A stretch of 6,977 nucleotides of DNA from Methylococcaceae bacterium NSM2-1 (GCA_002256705.1 NQJI01000200.1:1-6977); one strand, 5' to 3'; shown: positions 1 through 6,977, counted from the first letter of the stretch. Numbers and translations are program-made. Notes: a model not told the origin generated them from the letters alone.

Positions 1-299
1 AGATTGCTTTCAAATGCAACTGCCGCAACTTTGGCTTCGCCGTGCAAAGCATAGTAAATACATATCGCAAACCATACAACTGCCGATCCCAATACCATCG
101 GTTTAGATTTGCGCAGTTCGATTACATCTTCCGACATCGCGGCTACATAGGCCAGAACGGTCACTGCGATAGAAAGATAGCCGATGATATGATGGGTTAA
201 ATTTAATGACTTGGGCGTGTTTAAAACTTCCGAAGCCTCCCCGGCAAAAGCCGCAGCAGGTAAGAGCAATAACGCCAATAGGCTGATAGTTCGCTTCAC
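1..299 (-). CDS. nhaD: NhaD-type Na+/H+ antiporter, N-terminal part (cut by window edge)
   Basis: The first 99 codons are present; the rest lies left of the window. The reading frame starts at a GTG (297-299) because GGAG sits 7 bases upstream and the frame then gives a clean secretion-type start: MKR, a hydrophobic stretch at residues 5-18, and a possible signal-peptidase site AFA|G after residue 19. A first membrane segment spans about residues 37-55, then comes the basic loop LRKSKP (62-67), then a second membrane segment at about 68-85. The HxxGYL...VLAY...LRKSKP...W pattern is what I recall from the N-terminus of NhaD antiporters, which exchange sodium or lithium for protons across the inner membrane. 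The catalytic core is outside the window, so the family call rests on this pattern. The gene follows dedA after 2 bases and is probably co-transcribed and translationally coupled with it. Confidence 0.75.
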   Translation of the reverse strand, partial: MKRTISLLALLLLPAAAFAGEASEVLNTPKSLNLTHHIIGYLSIAVTVLAYVAAMSEDVIELRKSKPMVLGSAVVWFAICIYYALHGEAKVAAVAFESN

Positions 300-301
300 T
301 T

Positions 302-922
302 CTATTCTCCGGCTCGGATATGGGCAAGTTTTCTTCGATGCAGGAAAATGTAAACTGTCACCAAAACAACGCTAGCAGCCAGTACGTCGATAATCACTTG
401 ATGAGAGTATTGCTTGATTAATGCTTCGTTATGGCCCAGGAAATAGCCAATCCAGGTCAGAATGGATACCCAGATGAAAGCGCCGAGCAATGTGTAAATA
501 GAAAATTTGATGTGGTTCATGCCAGCCAATCCTGCGGGCAGTGAAATCAAGTGGCGGATGACGGGTAACAGGCGGCCAATAAACGTAGAGATTTCACCGT
601 GGCTGGCAAAATAATCTTCAACACGACGGAAATGTTCTTCTGTTATCAATACATAATGCCCGTACTTGAGTAAAAACGGTCTGCCCAAATAGTGGGCAGC
701 GAAATAATTCAGATAGGCGCCAAACAGACTGCCCAACGTGCCGCTGAGTATGACCAGAGTCATGTTCATTTTCCCTTGCTGCACCAGATAACCGGCCGGT
801 GGCATGATAATTTCGCTAGGAATTGGCACTAACGAACTTTCCAGCGCCATCAGCAAAAAAATGCCGGTATAGCCCATAGAACCGATGGTTGTGATCAGCC
901 AGTTGATTACTTCATGTAGCAT
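302..922 (-). CDS. DedA/VTT-family inner-membrane protein
   Basis: A 206-residue polytopic membrane protein of normal size for the DedA family (VTT/SNARE-associated domain). Recognisable marks are the acidic re-entrant region with E28 and PIPSE (33-37), the P-rich turn MPPAGYL (40-46), and the signature GRLLPVIRH (116-124) followed by SLPAGLAGM (127-135). Hydrophobic segments lie at about 15-33, 55-76, 137-163 and 175-194. DedA proteins are proton-linked lipid handlers; several family members recycle undecaprenyl phosphate or move phospholipids across the membrane. The exact substrate here cannot be told from sequence. The ATG start has a modest AGAG about 8 bases upstream. Pairing with a Na+/H+ antiporter suggests membrane or ion homeostasis, but this is inference. 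Confidence 0.88.
   Translation of the reverse strand: MLHEVINWLITTIGSMGYTGIFLLMALESSLVPIPSEIIMPPAGYLVQQGKMNMTLVILSGTLGSLFGAYLNYFAAHYLGRPFLLKYGHYVLITEEHFRRVEDYFASHGEISTFIGRLLPVIRHLISLPAGLAGMNHIKFSIYTLLGAFIWVSILTWIGYFLGHNEALIKQYSHQVIIDVLAASVVLVTVYIFLHRRKLAHIRAGE
307..310 (-). promoter_or_regulatory. Ribosome binding site deciding the GTG start of nhaD
   Basis: On the minus strand GGAG lies 7 bases before the GTG at 297-299 and overlaps the last codons of dedA. This supports the GTG start over the longer out-of-frame ATG reading that begins at 327, which would run through the same DNA without any family resemblance. Confidence 0.6.
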
Positions 923-938
923 TTATTTTCTCTATATA

Positions 939-967
939 ATGATAGTCAGGTGTATTTTTTTTGACAA
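939..967 (-). promoter_or_regulatory. Sigma70-like promoter for dedA-nhaD
   Basis: Read on the minus strand: a -35 TTGTCA (962-967), a 17-base A-rich spacer (945-961) and a -10 TATCAT (939-944). Each hexamer matches 5 of 6 consensus bases. Predicted transcription starts near 932, giving a leader of about 10 bases before the dedA ATG. The spacer holds an A8 run. Confidence 0.5.
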
Positions 968-1085
968 GCAAAAGCGGATGAAGATTACCAGATAAATCAG
1001 TTCCAGGACATCAAAAAATTTGGCGGATTTTGGGTTTAGGGAGCAATTGAACATAAAACCCGGATATGCTTTATTGCAGGGTTTA

Positions 1086-2268
<1,183 letters not shown>

Positions 2269-2298
2269 TAACGGACTTTTTTAATTATTATAACAATT

Positions 2299-2302
2299 GA
2301 GG
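2299..2302 (+). promoter_or_regulatory. Original ribosome binding site of yajC
   Basis: GAGG lies 6 bases before the ATG at 2309, which opens with the family N-terminus MSFFISDALA. This shows that the ancestral start is intact and that the gene is broken further downstream. Confidence 0.6.
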
Positions 2303-2394
2303 ATAATCATGAGTTTTTTTATCTCTGACGCTTTAGCGGCCGCAGCTCCAGCTGCCCAACATTTTTGTTTCTGCGTCCTCAATCCAAGCGTGCC

Positions 2395-2400
2395 AAGGAG
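2395..2400 (+). promoter_or_regulatory. Strong internal Shine-Dalgarno inside yajC
   Basis: AAGGAG lies 9 bases before an in-frame ATG at 2410-2412 of the conserved C-terminal frame. The sequence also encodes the basic AKEKK segment, so the match may be partly coincidental, but it is well placed to start the truncated product. Confidence 0.45.
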
Positions 2401-2409
2401 AAGAAGCAA

Positions 2410-2607
2410 ATGATTGCCGCGATGACCAAAGGCGCTGAAGTGGTAACGTCCGGGGGGATTTTAGGTAAAGTCGTTGATCTGGATGATAACTTTGTCAAGC
2501 TTGAAATTTGTGACAATACCTTTATTCAAGTGCAACGTCATAGCATTGAGAGCATGATGCCAAAAGGAACTTATAAAGCGATAACTAAAAAAGTAGTTAA
2601 AGTTTAA
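2410..2607 (+). CDS. yajC: Possible re-initiated soluble C-terminal domain of YajC
   Basis: This reading gives 65 residues starting MIAAMTKGAEVVTSGG, which hold most of the conserved YajC cytoplasmic domain but no membrane helix. It is proposed because the start has an AAGGAG 9 bases upstream, and because the frame-shifted upstream 34-codon reading stops at TGA 2411-2413, which overlaps this ATG as ATGA. That is a typical translational coupling arrangement. The open frame itself extends back to a TTG at 2365, but that codon has no visible binding site. Whether the product is made is unknown; without the helix it would not be anchored beside SecD-SecF. Confidence 0.4.
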   Translation: MIAAMTKGAEVVTSGGILGKVVDLDDNFVKLEICDNTFIQVQRHSIESMMPKGTYKAITKKVVKV

Positions 2608-2676
2608 TGTGATGCGCGTAGCTAGTTAGCAACAGTTTGAGTAAGCTAAAGCACGGTTTAATTATTGGAATAACAC

Positions 2677-4398
2677 ATGCAAAACCATTTCCCACTTTGG
2701 AAAAATTTATTAGTCCTGATTATTTTTGGCATCGGGATTATTTATTCGTTACCGACTCTTTACGGTGAAGATCCCTCTGTTCAGGTGTCATCGACACTAG
2801 CCACTAAAATCGGACAGGAGCAGGCAAACCGGATCGAATCTGAAATTAAAAGCGCCGGAGTTACTGTTAAGGCTTTTGAGTTTAAAGATGGGCGTATTTT
2901 AGCGCGATTTAATAATACCGACGATCAGCTTAAAGTAGATGATTTGCTCAGGGATTCATTGGGTAGCGATTATACAGTAGCTTTAAATCTGGCGCCTACA
3001 ACACCCGGTTGGTTGCGTGCTTTAGGCGCTAATGCCATGTATCTGGGTCTGGATTTGCGCGGCGGTGTGCATTTTCTGCTGGAAGTGGATATGGATGCTG
3101 CCGCCAGGCAAGCTGAAGATCGCTATACCGAAGATGTGCGCCTGGCATTAAGAAACGCAAAAATACGTTATCAGTCTGTTTCCAAAGACGGCGGTTTTAT
3201 CAAAGTTACGTTGAAAACAGCCGATGACAAGCCAGCACTGTTGACAATCCTGGATAAGGATTTTCGTACCCTGGATATTACCGAGCCGGAAGCTCAGGAT
3301 CAGGTTTGGTTAAAAGTCTCTGAAAAAGAAGTACGCGAAATCAAGAAATTTGCCGTGTCGCAAAATATGACTACTTTGCGTAATCGGGTCAACGAATTAG
3401 GGGTTGCCGAACCAATCATTCAGCAGCAAGGTGAAAATCGAATTATGGTTCAGTTGCCCGGTGTACAGGATACTACGCGCGCCAAGGAGATTCTGGGTAC
3501 TACGGCTACCTTGGAGTACCGCATGGTTGATGTTGAGCATGATGTGCAACAGGCGGTTGCCGGGCATGTTCCTGTGGGTAGTCGATTGTTTTTTGAAAGA
3601 AACGGTAACCCAATATTATTGGATCGGCGCGTCATTGTGACGGGCGATCTGGTCTTTATTGAATATAAAGTCGAAACAAAAACAGTCAATGGTCAAAAAG
3701 TGCGCCATAAGGAGAAGGTTGAAAAGGTTATTAATGTGGCAACTATCCAGGGCGTATTCAGTAATCGCTTTCAAACCACCGGTTTGGATAGCCCGGAGGA
3801 AGCACGAAATCTGTCACTGTTATTAAGGGCGGGAGCGCTGGCAGCACCGGTTGAAATTGTTGAAGAACGTACCGTAGGGCCAAGCCTTGGACAAGATAAT
3901 ATTAACAAAGGCATGTTATCGTTTGTGGTGGGCTTTGCTTTGGTTGTGTTGTTTATGGCGGTTTATTACCGGCTGTTTGGCATGATTGCCGACTTGGCAC
4001 TTGCGTTTAACGTGGTTATTGTTGTGGCAATTTTGTCGATGTTGCAGGCAACGTTAACTTTGCCGGGTATTGCCGGGATCATTTTGACCGTGGGTATGTC
4101 GGTAGATGCTAACGTGTTAATCTTCGAACGGATTAAAGAAGAACTCAAAAATGGCCATACACCGCAATCCGCTATATATATTGGCTATGAAAAAGCCTTT
4201 GCAACTATCCTTGACTCCCATTTTACCAACCTTGTGGTAGCTGTGGTGTTATTTGCTTTTGGCACAGGTTCTATTAAAGGTTTTGCGGTAACGCTGATTA
4301 TCGGGATTTTGTCATCCATGTTTACTGCAATCACTGGTACACGGATGGTTATTAACTGGATATACGGTAACCGCAGGGTTGAAAAATTATCCATTTAG
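2677..4398 (+). CDS. secD: Protein translocase subunit SecD, with about 42 residues missing from the P1 domain
   Basis: An inner-membrane protein of the RND superfamily that, with SecF, uses proton flow to help pull exported proteins out of the SecYEG channel. Visible: first membrane helix at about 10-25 followed by LYGEDP, LGLDLRGGVHFLLEVDMD (123-140), LRNRVNELGVAEP (234-246), LPGVQDTTRAKEILG (260-274), RTVGPSLG (398-405), and five C-terminal helices with GMSVDANVLIFERIKEE (473-489), whose D477 corresponds to D519 of E. coli SecD. Length is 573, against 615 for E. coli. VIVTGD (319-324) runs directly into LVFIEYK (325-331), whereas the family has about 42 residues here with the conserved P-x-V...LD..G...F/M...T..N.GK.MA region. 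The D477/D519 offset is also 42. The reading frame is preserved. The ATG has a weak GGA 7 bases upstream. The protein may be impaired, or the sequence may be incomplete. Confidence 0.93.
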   Translation: MQNHFPLWKNLLVLIIFGIGIIYSLPTLYGEDPSVQVSSTLATKIGQEQANRIESEIKSAGVTVKAFEFKDGRILARFNNTDDQLKVDDLLRDSLGSDYTVALNLAPTTPGWLRALGANAMYLGLDLRGGVHFLLEVDMDAAARQAEDRYTEDVRLALRNAKIRYQSVSKDGGFIKVTLKTADDKPALLTILDKDFRTLDITEPEAQDQVWLKVSEKEVREIKKFAVSQNMTTLRNRVNELGVAEPIIQQQGENRIMVQLPGVQDTTRAKEILGTTATLEYRMVDVEHDVQQAVAGHVPVGSRLFFERNGNPILLDRRVIVTGDLVFIEYKVETKTVNGQKVRHKEKVEKVINVATIQGVFSNRFQTTGLDSPEEARNLSLLLRAGALAAPVEIVEERTVGPSLGQDNINKGMLSFVVGFALVVLFMAVYYRLFGMIADLALAFNVVIVVAILSMLQATLTLPGIAGIILTVGMSVDANVLIFERIKEELKNGHTPQSAIYIGYEKAFATILDSHFTNLVVAVVLFAFGTGSIKGFAVTLIIGILSSMFTAITGTRMVINWIYGNRRVEKLSI

Positions 4399-4406
4399 TT
4401 AAGCAG

Positions 4407-4444
4407 TTGGGTTAGCCTAGCGTAACCAAATTAAGTGGTTTTTT
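4407..4444 (+). terminator. Two competing hairpins with T-run between secD and secF
   Basis: Hairpin A pairs TTGG (4407-4410) and TTA (4412-4414) with TAA-CCAA (4423-4429), leaving one bulged G. Hairpin B pairs AACCA (4424-4428) with TGGTT (4436-4440) and is followed by TTTT, forming a weak 5-bp terminator-like structure. Both use AACCA, so they exclude one another. Function is uncertain; the stems are short and AT-rich. Confidence 0.3.
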
Positions 4445-4452
4445 GTCGGGTT

Positions 4453-4480
4453 AAGCTAACTCAATTAACATGTTGAGCTT
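4453..4480 (+). repeat. Imperfect inverted repeat before secF
   Basis: AAGC (4453-4456) and TCAA (4461-4464) can pair with TTGAGCTT (4473-4480), leaving a 4-base bulge and an 8-base loop. It lies about 17 bases upstream of the secF binding site and might influence secF mRNA stability or initiation; this is inference. Confidence 0.35.
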
Positions 4481-4496
4481 GGTAAGTTGAAATTTT

Positions 4497-4502
4497 AGAA
4501 GG
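4497..4502 (+). promoter_or_regulatory. Ribosome binding site for the GTG start of secF
   Basis: AGAAGG lies 6 bases before the GTG at 4509-4511 and is the best-placed binding site in the secD-secF spacer, which supports the GTG start. Confidence 0.65.
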
Positions 4503-4508
4503 TTAATT

Positions 4509-5435
4509 GTGAAGACAACAAATATAAATTTTATAGGTAACCGAAACATAGCGTTGATATTTTCCGCTGTGCTGACGATTATTTCGATAGGGTCGATTGC
4601 TGTAAAAGGTTTTCAGATGGGCATTGATTTTACCGGCGGTACACTGATTGAGATCGGCTATCAAAAAGCGGCGGATTTAACAGTGCTACGTAATACACTC
4701 GATGAGGCAGGTTTTAGTGACGCTACTGTGCAGAATTTTGGCACGGCAAAAGATGTCCTGATTCGTTTGAAACTTCATGAAGGGGTGAGCAGCGCAGATT
4801 TAAGTGCCAAGGTGCTTGAGGCTATCAACAAAAATACTGCAGAACCCGCAAGTTTGCGACGAGTTGAATTTGTTGGGCCACAAGTCGGTGACGATTTGGC
4901 CGAAGACGGCTTTTTGGCTATGCTGTATTCAACGATAGGTATTTTGATTTATATTGCCTGGCGTTTTGAGTGGAAATTTTCCACGGGCGCCATTATCGCA
5001 ACGCTTCATGACGTTATTGTCACAATGGGATTTTTCTCCCTTTTAGGCCTGGAGTTTGACTTGACGGTATTGGCAGCGGTTCTTGCCCTGATCGGTTATT
5101 CCCTGAACGATACCATCGTAGTTTATGACCGCATCCGCGAGAATTTCAGGCTATTAAGAAATAAATCGACCGAAGAAATCATGAATATTTCGGTCAATGA
5201 GACGCTTAGTCGTACGATCATGACTTCCGTTACAGTCTTGCTGGTGCTGGTTTCTTTGTTCTTTTTGGGTGGAGAAGTGATTCATAATTTCTCCATTGTG
5301 CTATTGTTCGGCGTATTTTTTGGCACTTATTCGTCCATTTTCATCGCCAGCCCGGCTGCGTTGTTGTTGGGTATTAGTGCAGCGGATTTGATGATACCGG
5401 TCAAAGAAGGCGCAGAACTGGATAGCAGGCCTTAA
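4509..5435 (+). CDS. secF: Protein translocase subunit SecF
   Basis: A 308-residue inner-membrane partner of SecD in the SecDF accessory complex. It has the expected pattern: helix 1 at about 14-32, the periplasmic P4 domain opening with GIDFTGGT (38-45) and closing with FVGPQVG (121-127), then five more helices at about 135-152, 159-178, 183-204, 236-254 and 259-282. The proton-pathway helix carries ALIGYSLNDTIVVYDRIREN, with D201 in the conserved NDxIVV position. The family RTxMTS element (235-240) is also present. Length is slightly under the E. coli protein (323) because the N-terminus before helix 1 is shorter. Unlike SecD, no internal gap is apparent. It starts with GTG and lies an unusually long 110 bases after secD. 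Confidence 0.96.
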   Translation: MKTTNINFIGNRNIALIFSAVLTIISIGSIAVKGFQMGIDFTGGTLIEIGYQKAADLTVLRNTLDEAGFSDATVQNFGTAKDVLIRLKLHEGVSSADLSAKVLEAINKNTAEPASLRRVEFVGPQVGDDLAEDGFLAMLYSTIGILIYIAWRFEWKFSTGAIIATLHDVIVTMGFFSLLGLEFDLTVLAAVLALIGYSLNDTIVVYDRIRENFRLLRNKSTEEIMNISVNETLSRTIMTSVTVLLVLVSLFFLGGEVIHNFSIVLLFGVFFGTYSSIFIASPAALLLGISAADLMIPVKEGAELDSRP

Positions 5436-5450
5436 CACTTTGAAAGATTT

Positions 5451-5505
5451 ACCACGAAGAACACGAAGTGCACGAAGAAAACATAAAACTTCGTGTCTTC
5501 GTGGT
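5451..5505. repeat. Long palindromic repeat (CACGAAG type) after secF
   Basis: The left arm ACCACGAAGAACACGAAG (5451-5468) pairs with the right arm CTTCGTGTCTTCGTGGT (5489-5505) over 17 bp with one bulged A and a 20-base loop. The left side contains three CACGAAG units at 9-base spacing (5453, 5462, 5471), and the right side two CTTCGTG units. It resembles dispersed REP-like intergenic palindromes seen in many environmental Proteobacteria. No T-run follows, so it is not a standard intrinsic terminator, though it could protect the 3' end of the secF mRNA. Confidence 0.8.
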
Positions 5506-5523
5506 GAACAATAACTACTTATC

Positions 5524-5553
5524 TTCGAATTAGTCCGGCTATTCGGCTATAAT
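5524..5553 (+). promoter_or_regulatory. Promoter for ndk(-rlmN)
   Basis: A perfect -10 TATAAT (5548-5553) is preceded, at 18 bases, by a poor -35 TTCGAA (5524-5529). The predicted start near 5560 gives a leader of about 35 bases containing a T8 run and TGGAG. A direct repeat of CGGCTAT (5536-5542 and 5544-5550) runs into the -10. Confidence 0.5.
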
Positions 5554-5594
5554 CAACAATAATTTTTTTTATCAATCTGGAGTTTTAAAACATA

Positions 5595-6026
5595 ATGGCA
5601 ATAGAACGCACTTTCTCAATTATTAAACCTGACGCAGTCGCAAAAAATGTTATCGGTGAAATTTACAGCCGTTTTGAAAAAAACGGTTTGAAAATTGTTG
5701 CCGCAAAAATGCTGCACTTGACCCAAGAGCAAGCTGAAGGTTTTTACGCTGAACACAGTGAGCGCGGTTTCTTTAAGGATTTGATTGCATTTATGATTTC
5801 AGGTCCTGTGATAATGCAAGTGCTGGAAGGTGAAAATGCGGTTCTTAAGCATCGCGAAATAATGGGCGCTACCAACCCTAAAGAAGCGGCCGCCGGAACC
5901 ATTCGCGCTGATTTTGCTGCCAGCATTGATGAAAATGCTGTGCATGGATCAGATGCACTCGAAACCGCCAAAAGGGAAATTGCCTTCTTTTTCTCGGACA
6001 ATGAAATCTGTGCTAGAACCCGCTAA
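5595..6026 (+). CDS. ndk: Nucleoside diphosphate kinase
   Basis: A 143-residue cytoplasmic enzyme that moves the gamma-phosphate of ATP to other nucleoside diphosphates through a phospho-histidine. It is full length for the bacterial family. Visible: [12 protein letters not shown] with K11, Y51, the RGFF stretch (57-60), REIMGATNP (87-95), GTIRADFA with R104, and the active-site NAVHGSD with N114 and catalytic H117, ending in the usual CARTR tail. The ATG at 5595 is preceded by GGAG at a rather long 12-base spacing. Its own promoter separates it from the Sec operon. It overlaps the start of rlmN by 26 bases, so the two are probably co-transcribed. Confidence 0.98.
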   Translation: MAIERTFSIIKPDAVAKNVIGEIYSRFEKNGLKIVAAKMLHLTQEQAEGFYAEHSERGFFKDLIAFMISGPVIMQVLEGENAVLKHREIMGATNPKEAAAGTIRADFAASIDENAVHGSDALETAKREIAFFFSDNEICARTR

Positions 6027-6977
6027 TTTTAAGCTTGTTAATCCTAAACGGATTAACTTACTCGATTACGACAGAAAAGGTCTTGCGGCCTTTTTTGTCG
6101 ATTTGGGTGAAAAACCTTTTCGAGCGACACAGTTGCTTAAATGGGTTTATCAGGAAGGCGTAGAAGATTTCGACCTGATGACTAATTTAAGCAAGTCTTT
6201 GCGTGCCTGGCTCAATGAAAATTGCTACATAGCCACTCCCGAGATCGTGATTGAACAAATCGCTAGCGATGGGACACGCAAATGGGCATTGCAAACCAGT
6301 TGCGGCAATCGGGTTGAAACGGTTTTCATTCCTGAAGAAGGACGCGGCACATTATGTGTATCATCACAGATCGGTTGCGCGCTGGCCTGCACTTTTTGTT
6401 CTACTGCCCAGCAAGGTTTCAACCGTAACCTGACGACAGCAGAGATTATTGGCCAGGTTATTGTTGCGCAAAAACGATTGGGGGATTCAAAAAAAATTAC
6501 CAACGTGGTCATGATGGGCATGGGCGAACCCTTGCTCAATTTTGATAATGTGGTTGCCGCCATGAATTTGATGATGGATGATTTCACCTTTGGACTTTCC
6601 AAGCGCAGGGTGACCATCAGTACTTCGGGTGTCGTGCCGGCTATGTATCGCTTGACGCAAGTGTGCGATGTCAGTCTCGCCGTATCATTACATGCCGTCA
6701 CTGATGAATTAAGGGATGAACTGGTTCCGATTAATAAAAAATACCCGTTAAAGGAGTTAATGGAGGCGTGCCGGGATAATGCAAAGATTGCGCCACGGCG
6801 TACGATTACTTTTGAATACGTGATGCTCGATGGTATTAATGACTCCATGCAGGACGCTCGCGGACTCATTAAACTATTAAAAACAGTTCCATCAAAACTC
6901 AACTTAATACCCTTTAATCCATTTCCTAATAACGCTTATCGATGTTCAAGCAGTGAAACGATTAATCGTTTCAAAAC
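6001..6977 (+). CDS. rlmN: Dual-specificity 23S rRNA/tRNA adenine-C2 methyltransferase RlmN (cut by window edge)
   Basis: The first 325 codons are present and open to the window edge; the family is about 365-385 residues. RlmN is a radical-SAM enzyme that methylates C2 of A2503 in 23S rRNA and A37 in some tRNAs. Seen here: [11 protein letters not shown] near the N-terminus, [15 protein letters not shown] (36-50), E106 in [10 protein letters not shown]119 in [10 protein letters not shown], the radical-SAM cluster motif C126-x3-C130-x2-C133 with [21 protein letters not shown] (171-180), [13 protein letters not shown] (201-213), AVSLHA (227-232), PINKKYPL (243-250) and [10 protein letters not shown] (300-309). 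The second catalytic cysteine of the family (near residue 355) lies outside. The ATG at 6001 gives the same N-terminal length as the E. coli protein before the INLL motif, so I accept it despite the lack of a visible Shine-Dalgarno. Confidence 0.96.
   Translation, partial: MKSVLEPANFKLVNPKRINLLDYDRKGLAAFFVDLGEKPFRATQLLKWVYQEGVEDFDLMTNLSKSLRAWLNENCYIATPEIVIEQIASDGTRKWALQTSCGNRVETVFIPEEGRGTLCVSSQIGCALACTFCSTAQQGFNRNLTTAEIIGQVIVAQKRLGDSKKITNVVMMGMGEPLLNFDNVVAAMNLMMDDFTFGLSKRRVTISTSGVVPAMYRLTQVCDVSLAVSLHAVTDELRDELVPINKKYPLKELMEACRDNAKIAPRRTITFEYVMLDGINDSMQDARGLIKLLKTVPSKLNLIPFNPFPNNAYRCSSSETINRFK

Larger units (their letters stand above)
2309..2607 (+). pseudogene. yajC: yajC with internal deletion and frame change
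   Basis: YajC is a small single-helix inner-membrane partner of SecD-SecF. The start (GAGG, then ATG at 2309) and first residues MSFFISDALAAAAPAAQ are typical. The conserved C-terminal domain is present from LRPQSKRAKEKK (about 2371) through GAEVVTSGGILGKVVDLDD to KGTYKAI, ending at TAA 2605-2607. The two parts are in different frames: the upper frame continues as out-of-frame residues to a TGA at 2411-2413 (34 codons). In the intact enterobacterial protein as I recall it, the LRPQ arginine is residue 40 (117 bases after the start); here it follows after 65 bases. About 52 bases, essentially the transmembrane helix, are therefore missing, and 52 is not a multiple of three. It may be a true lesion or an assembly error. 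YajC is dispensable in E. coli. Confidence 0.75.

Noticed and set aside
103..327. Minus-strand 74-codon frame starting at ATG 327
   Set aside because: It crosses the end of dedA and the start of nhaD out of frame with both; the GTG frame at 299 gives a signal peptide, membrane helices and a family pattern.
935..940. Plus-strand TATAAT as a promoter for tgt
   Set aside because: The upstream hexamer at proper spacing is poor, it would create a leader of about 200 bases, and the same DNA is explained by the minus-strand dedA promoter.
3404..3689. Overlapping plus and minus 78-79-codon frames inside secD
   Set aside because: Shadows in other frames of secD, whose own frame is unbroken and conserved on both sides.
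5451..5505. CRISPR array or intrinsic terminator reading of the CACGAAG repeats
   Set aside because: Units are only 7 bases at 9-base spacing with no spacers, and the hairpin is not followed by a T-run.
6225..6902. Long minus-strand open frame of 225 codons opposite rlmN
   Set aside because: It lies entirely antisense to a clear RlmN with all catalytic motifs, has no recognisable protein family pattern, and is best explained by rlmN codon composition.

Overview
The window is ordinary bacterial core genome. Protein content and order point to a gammaproteobacterium: tgt-yajC-secD-secF is followed by ndk-rlmN, and the SecD ends in the same KLSI-type tail I recall for the enterobacterial protein. 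Base composition is moderate. A methylotroph of the Methylococcales type would fit the style of the proteins and of the intergenic palindrome, but that is only a guess.

Layout. Bases 1-922 carry a minus-strand pair: a DedA/VTT-family membrane protein, followed 2 bases later by the start of an NhaD-type Na+/H+ antiporter that runs off the left edge. A good sigma70-like promoter for this pair lies at 939-967. A 230-base divergent spacer separates it from a plus-strand operon: tgt (tRNA-guanine transglycosylase), yajC, secD and secF (accessory proteins of the Sec translocon). A palindromic repeat and a new promoter follow. Then come ndk (nucleoside diphosphate kinase) and, overlapping its end by 26 bases, the 5' part of rlmN (23S rRNA/tRNA adenine-C2 methyltransferase), which is cut by the right edge.

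The unusual part is the Sec block. yajC keeps its normal ribosome binding site, its normal N-terminus and its conserved C-terminal domain. About 52 bases encoding the single membrane helix appear to be missing, and this puts the two halves in different frames. The shifted upper frame ends at a TGA that overlaps, as ATGA, an internal ATG with a strong AAGGAG, so a soluble 65-residue C-terminal domain could be made by re-initiation. Only about 1.2 kb further on, secD lacks about 42 residues of its conserved periplasmic P1 domain, in frame, while everything around the gap aligns well. The secD-secF spacer is 110 bases long and holds mutually exclusive hairpins, one followed by a T-run. Either this lineage is losing parts of the SecD-YajC accessory complex, or the assembly carries two deletions. 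I see no phage, transposon, CRISPR, toxin or defence genes, and no RNA gene.
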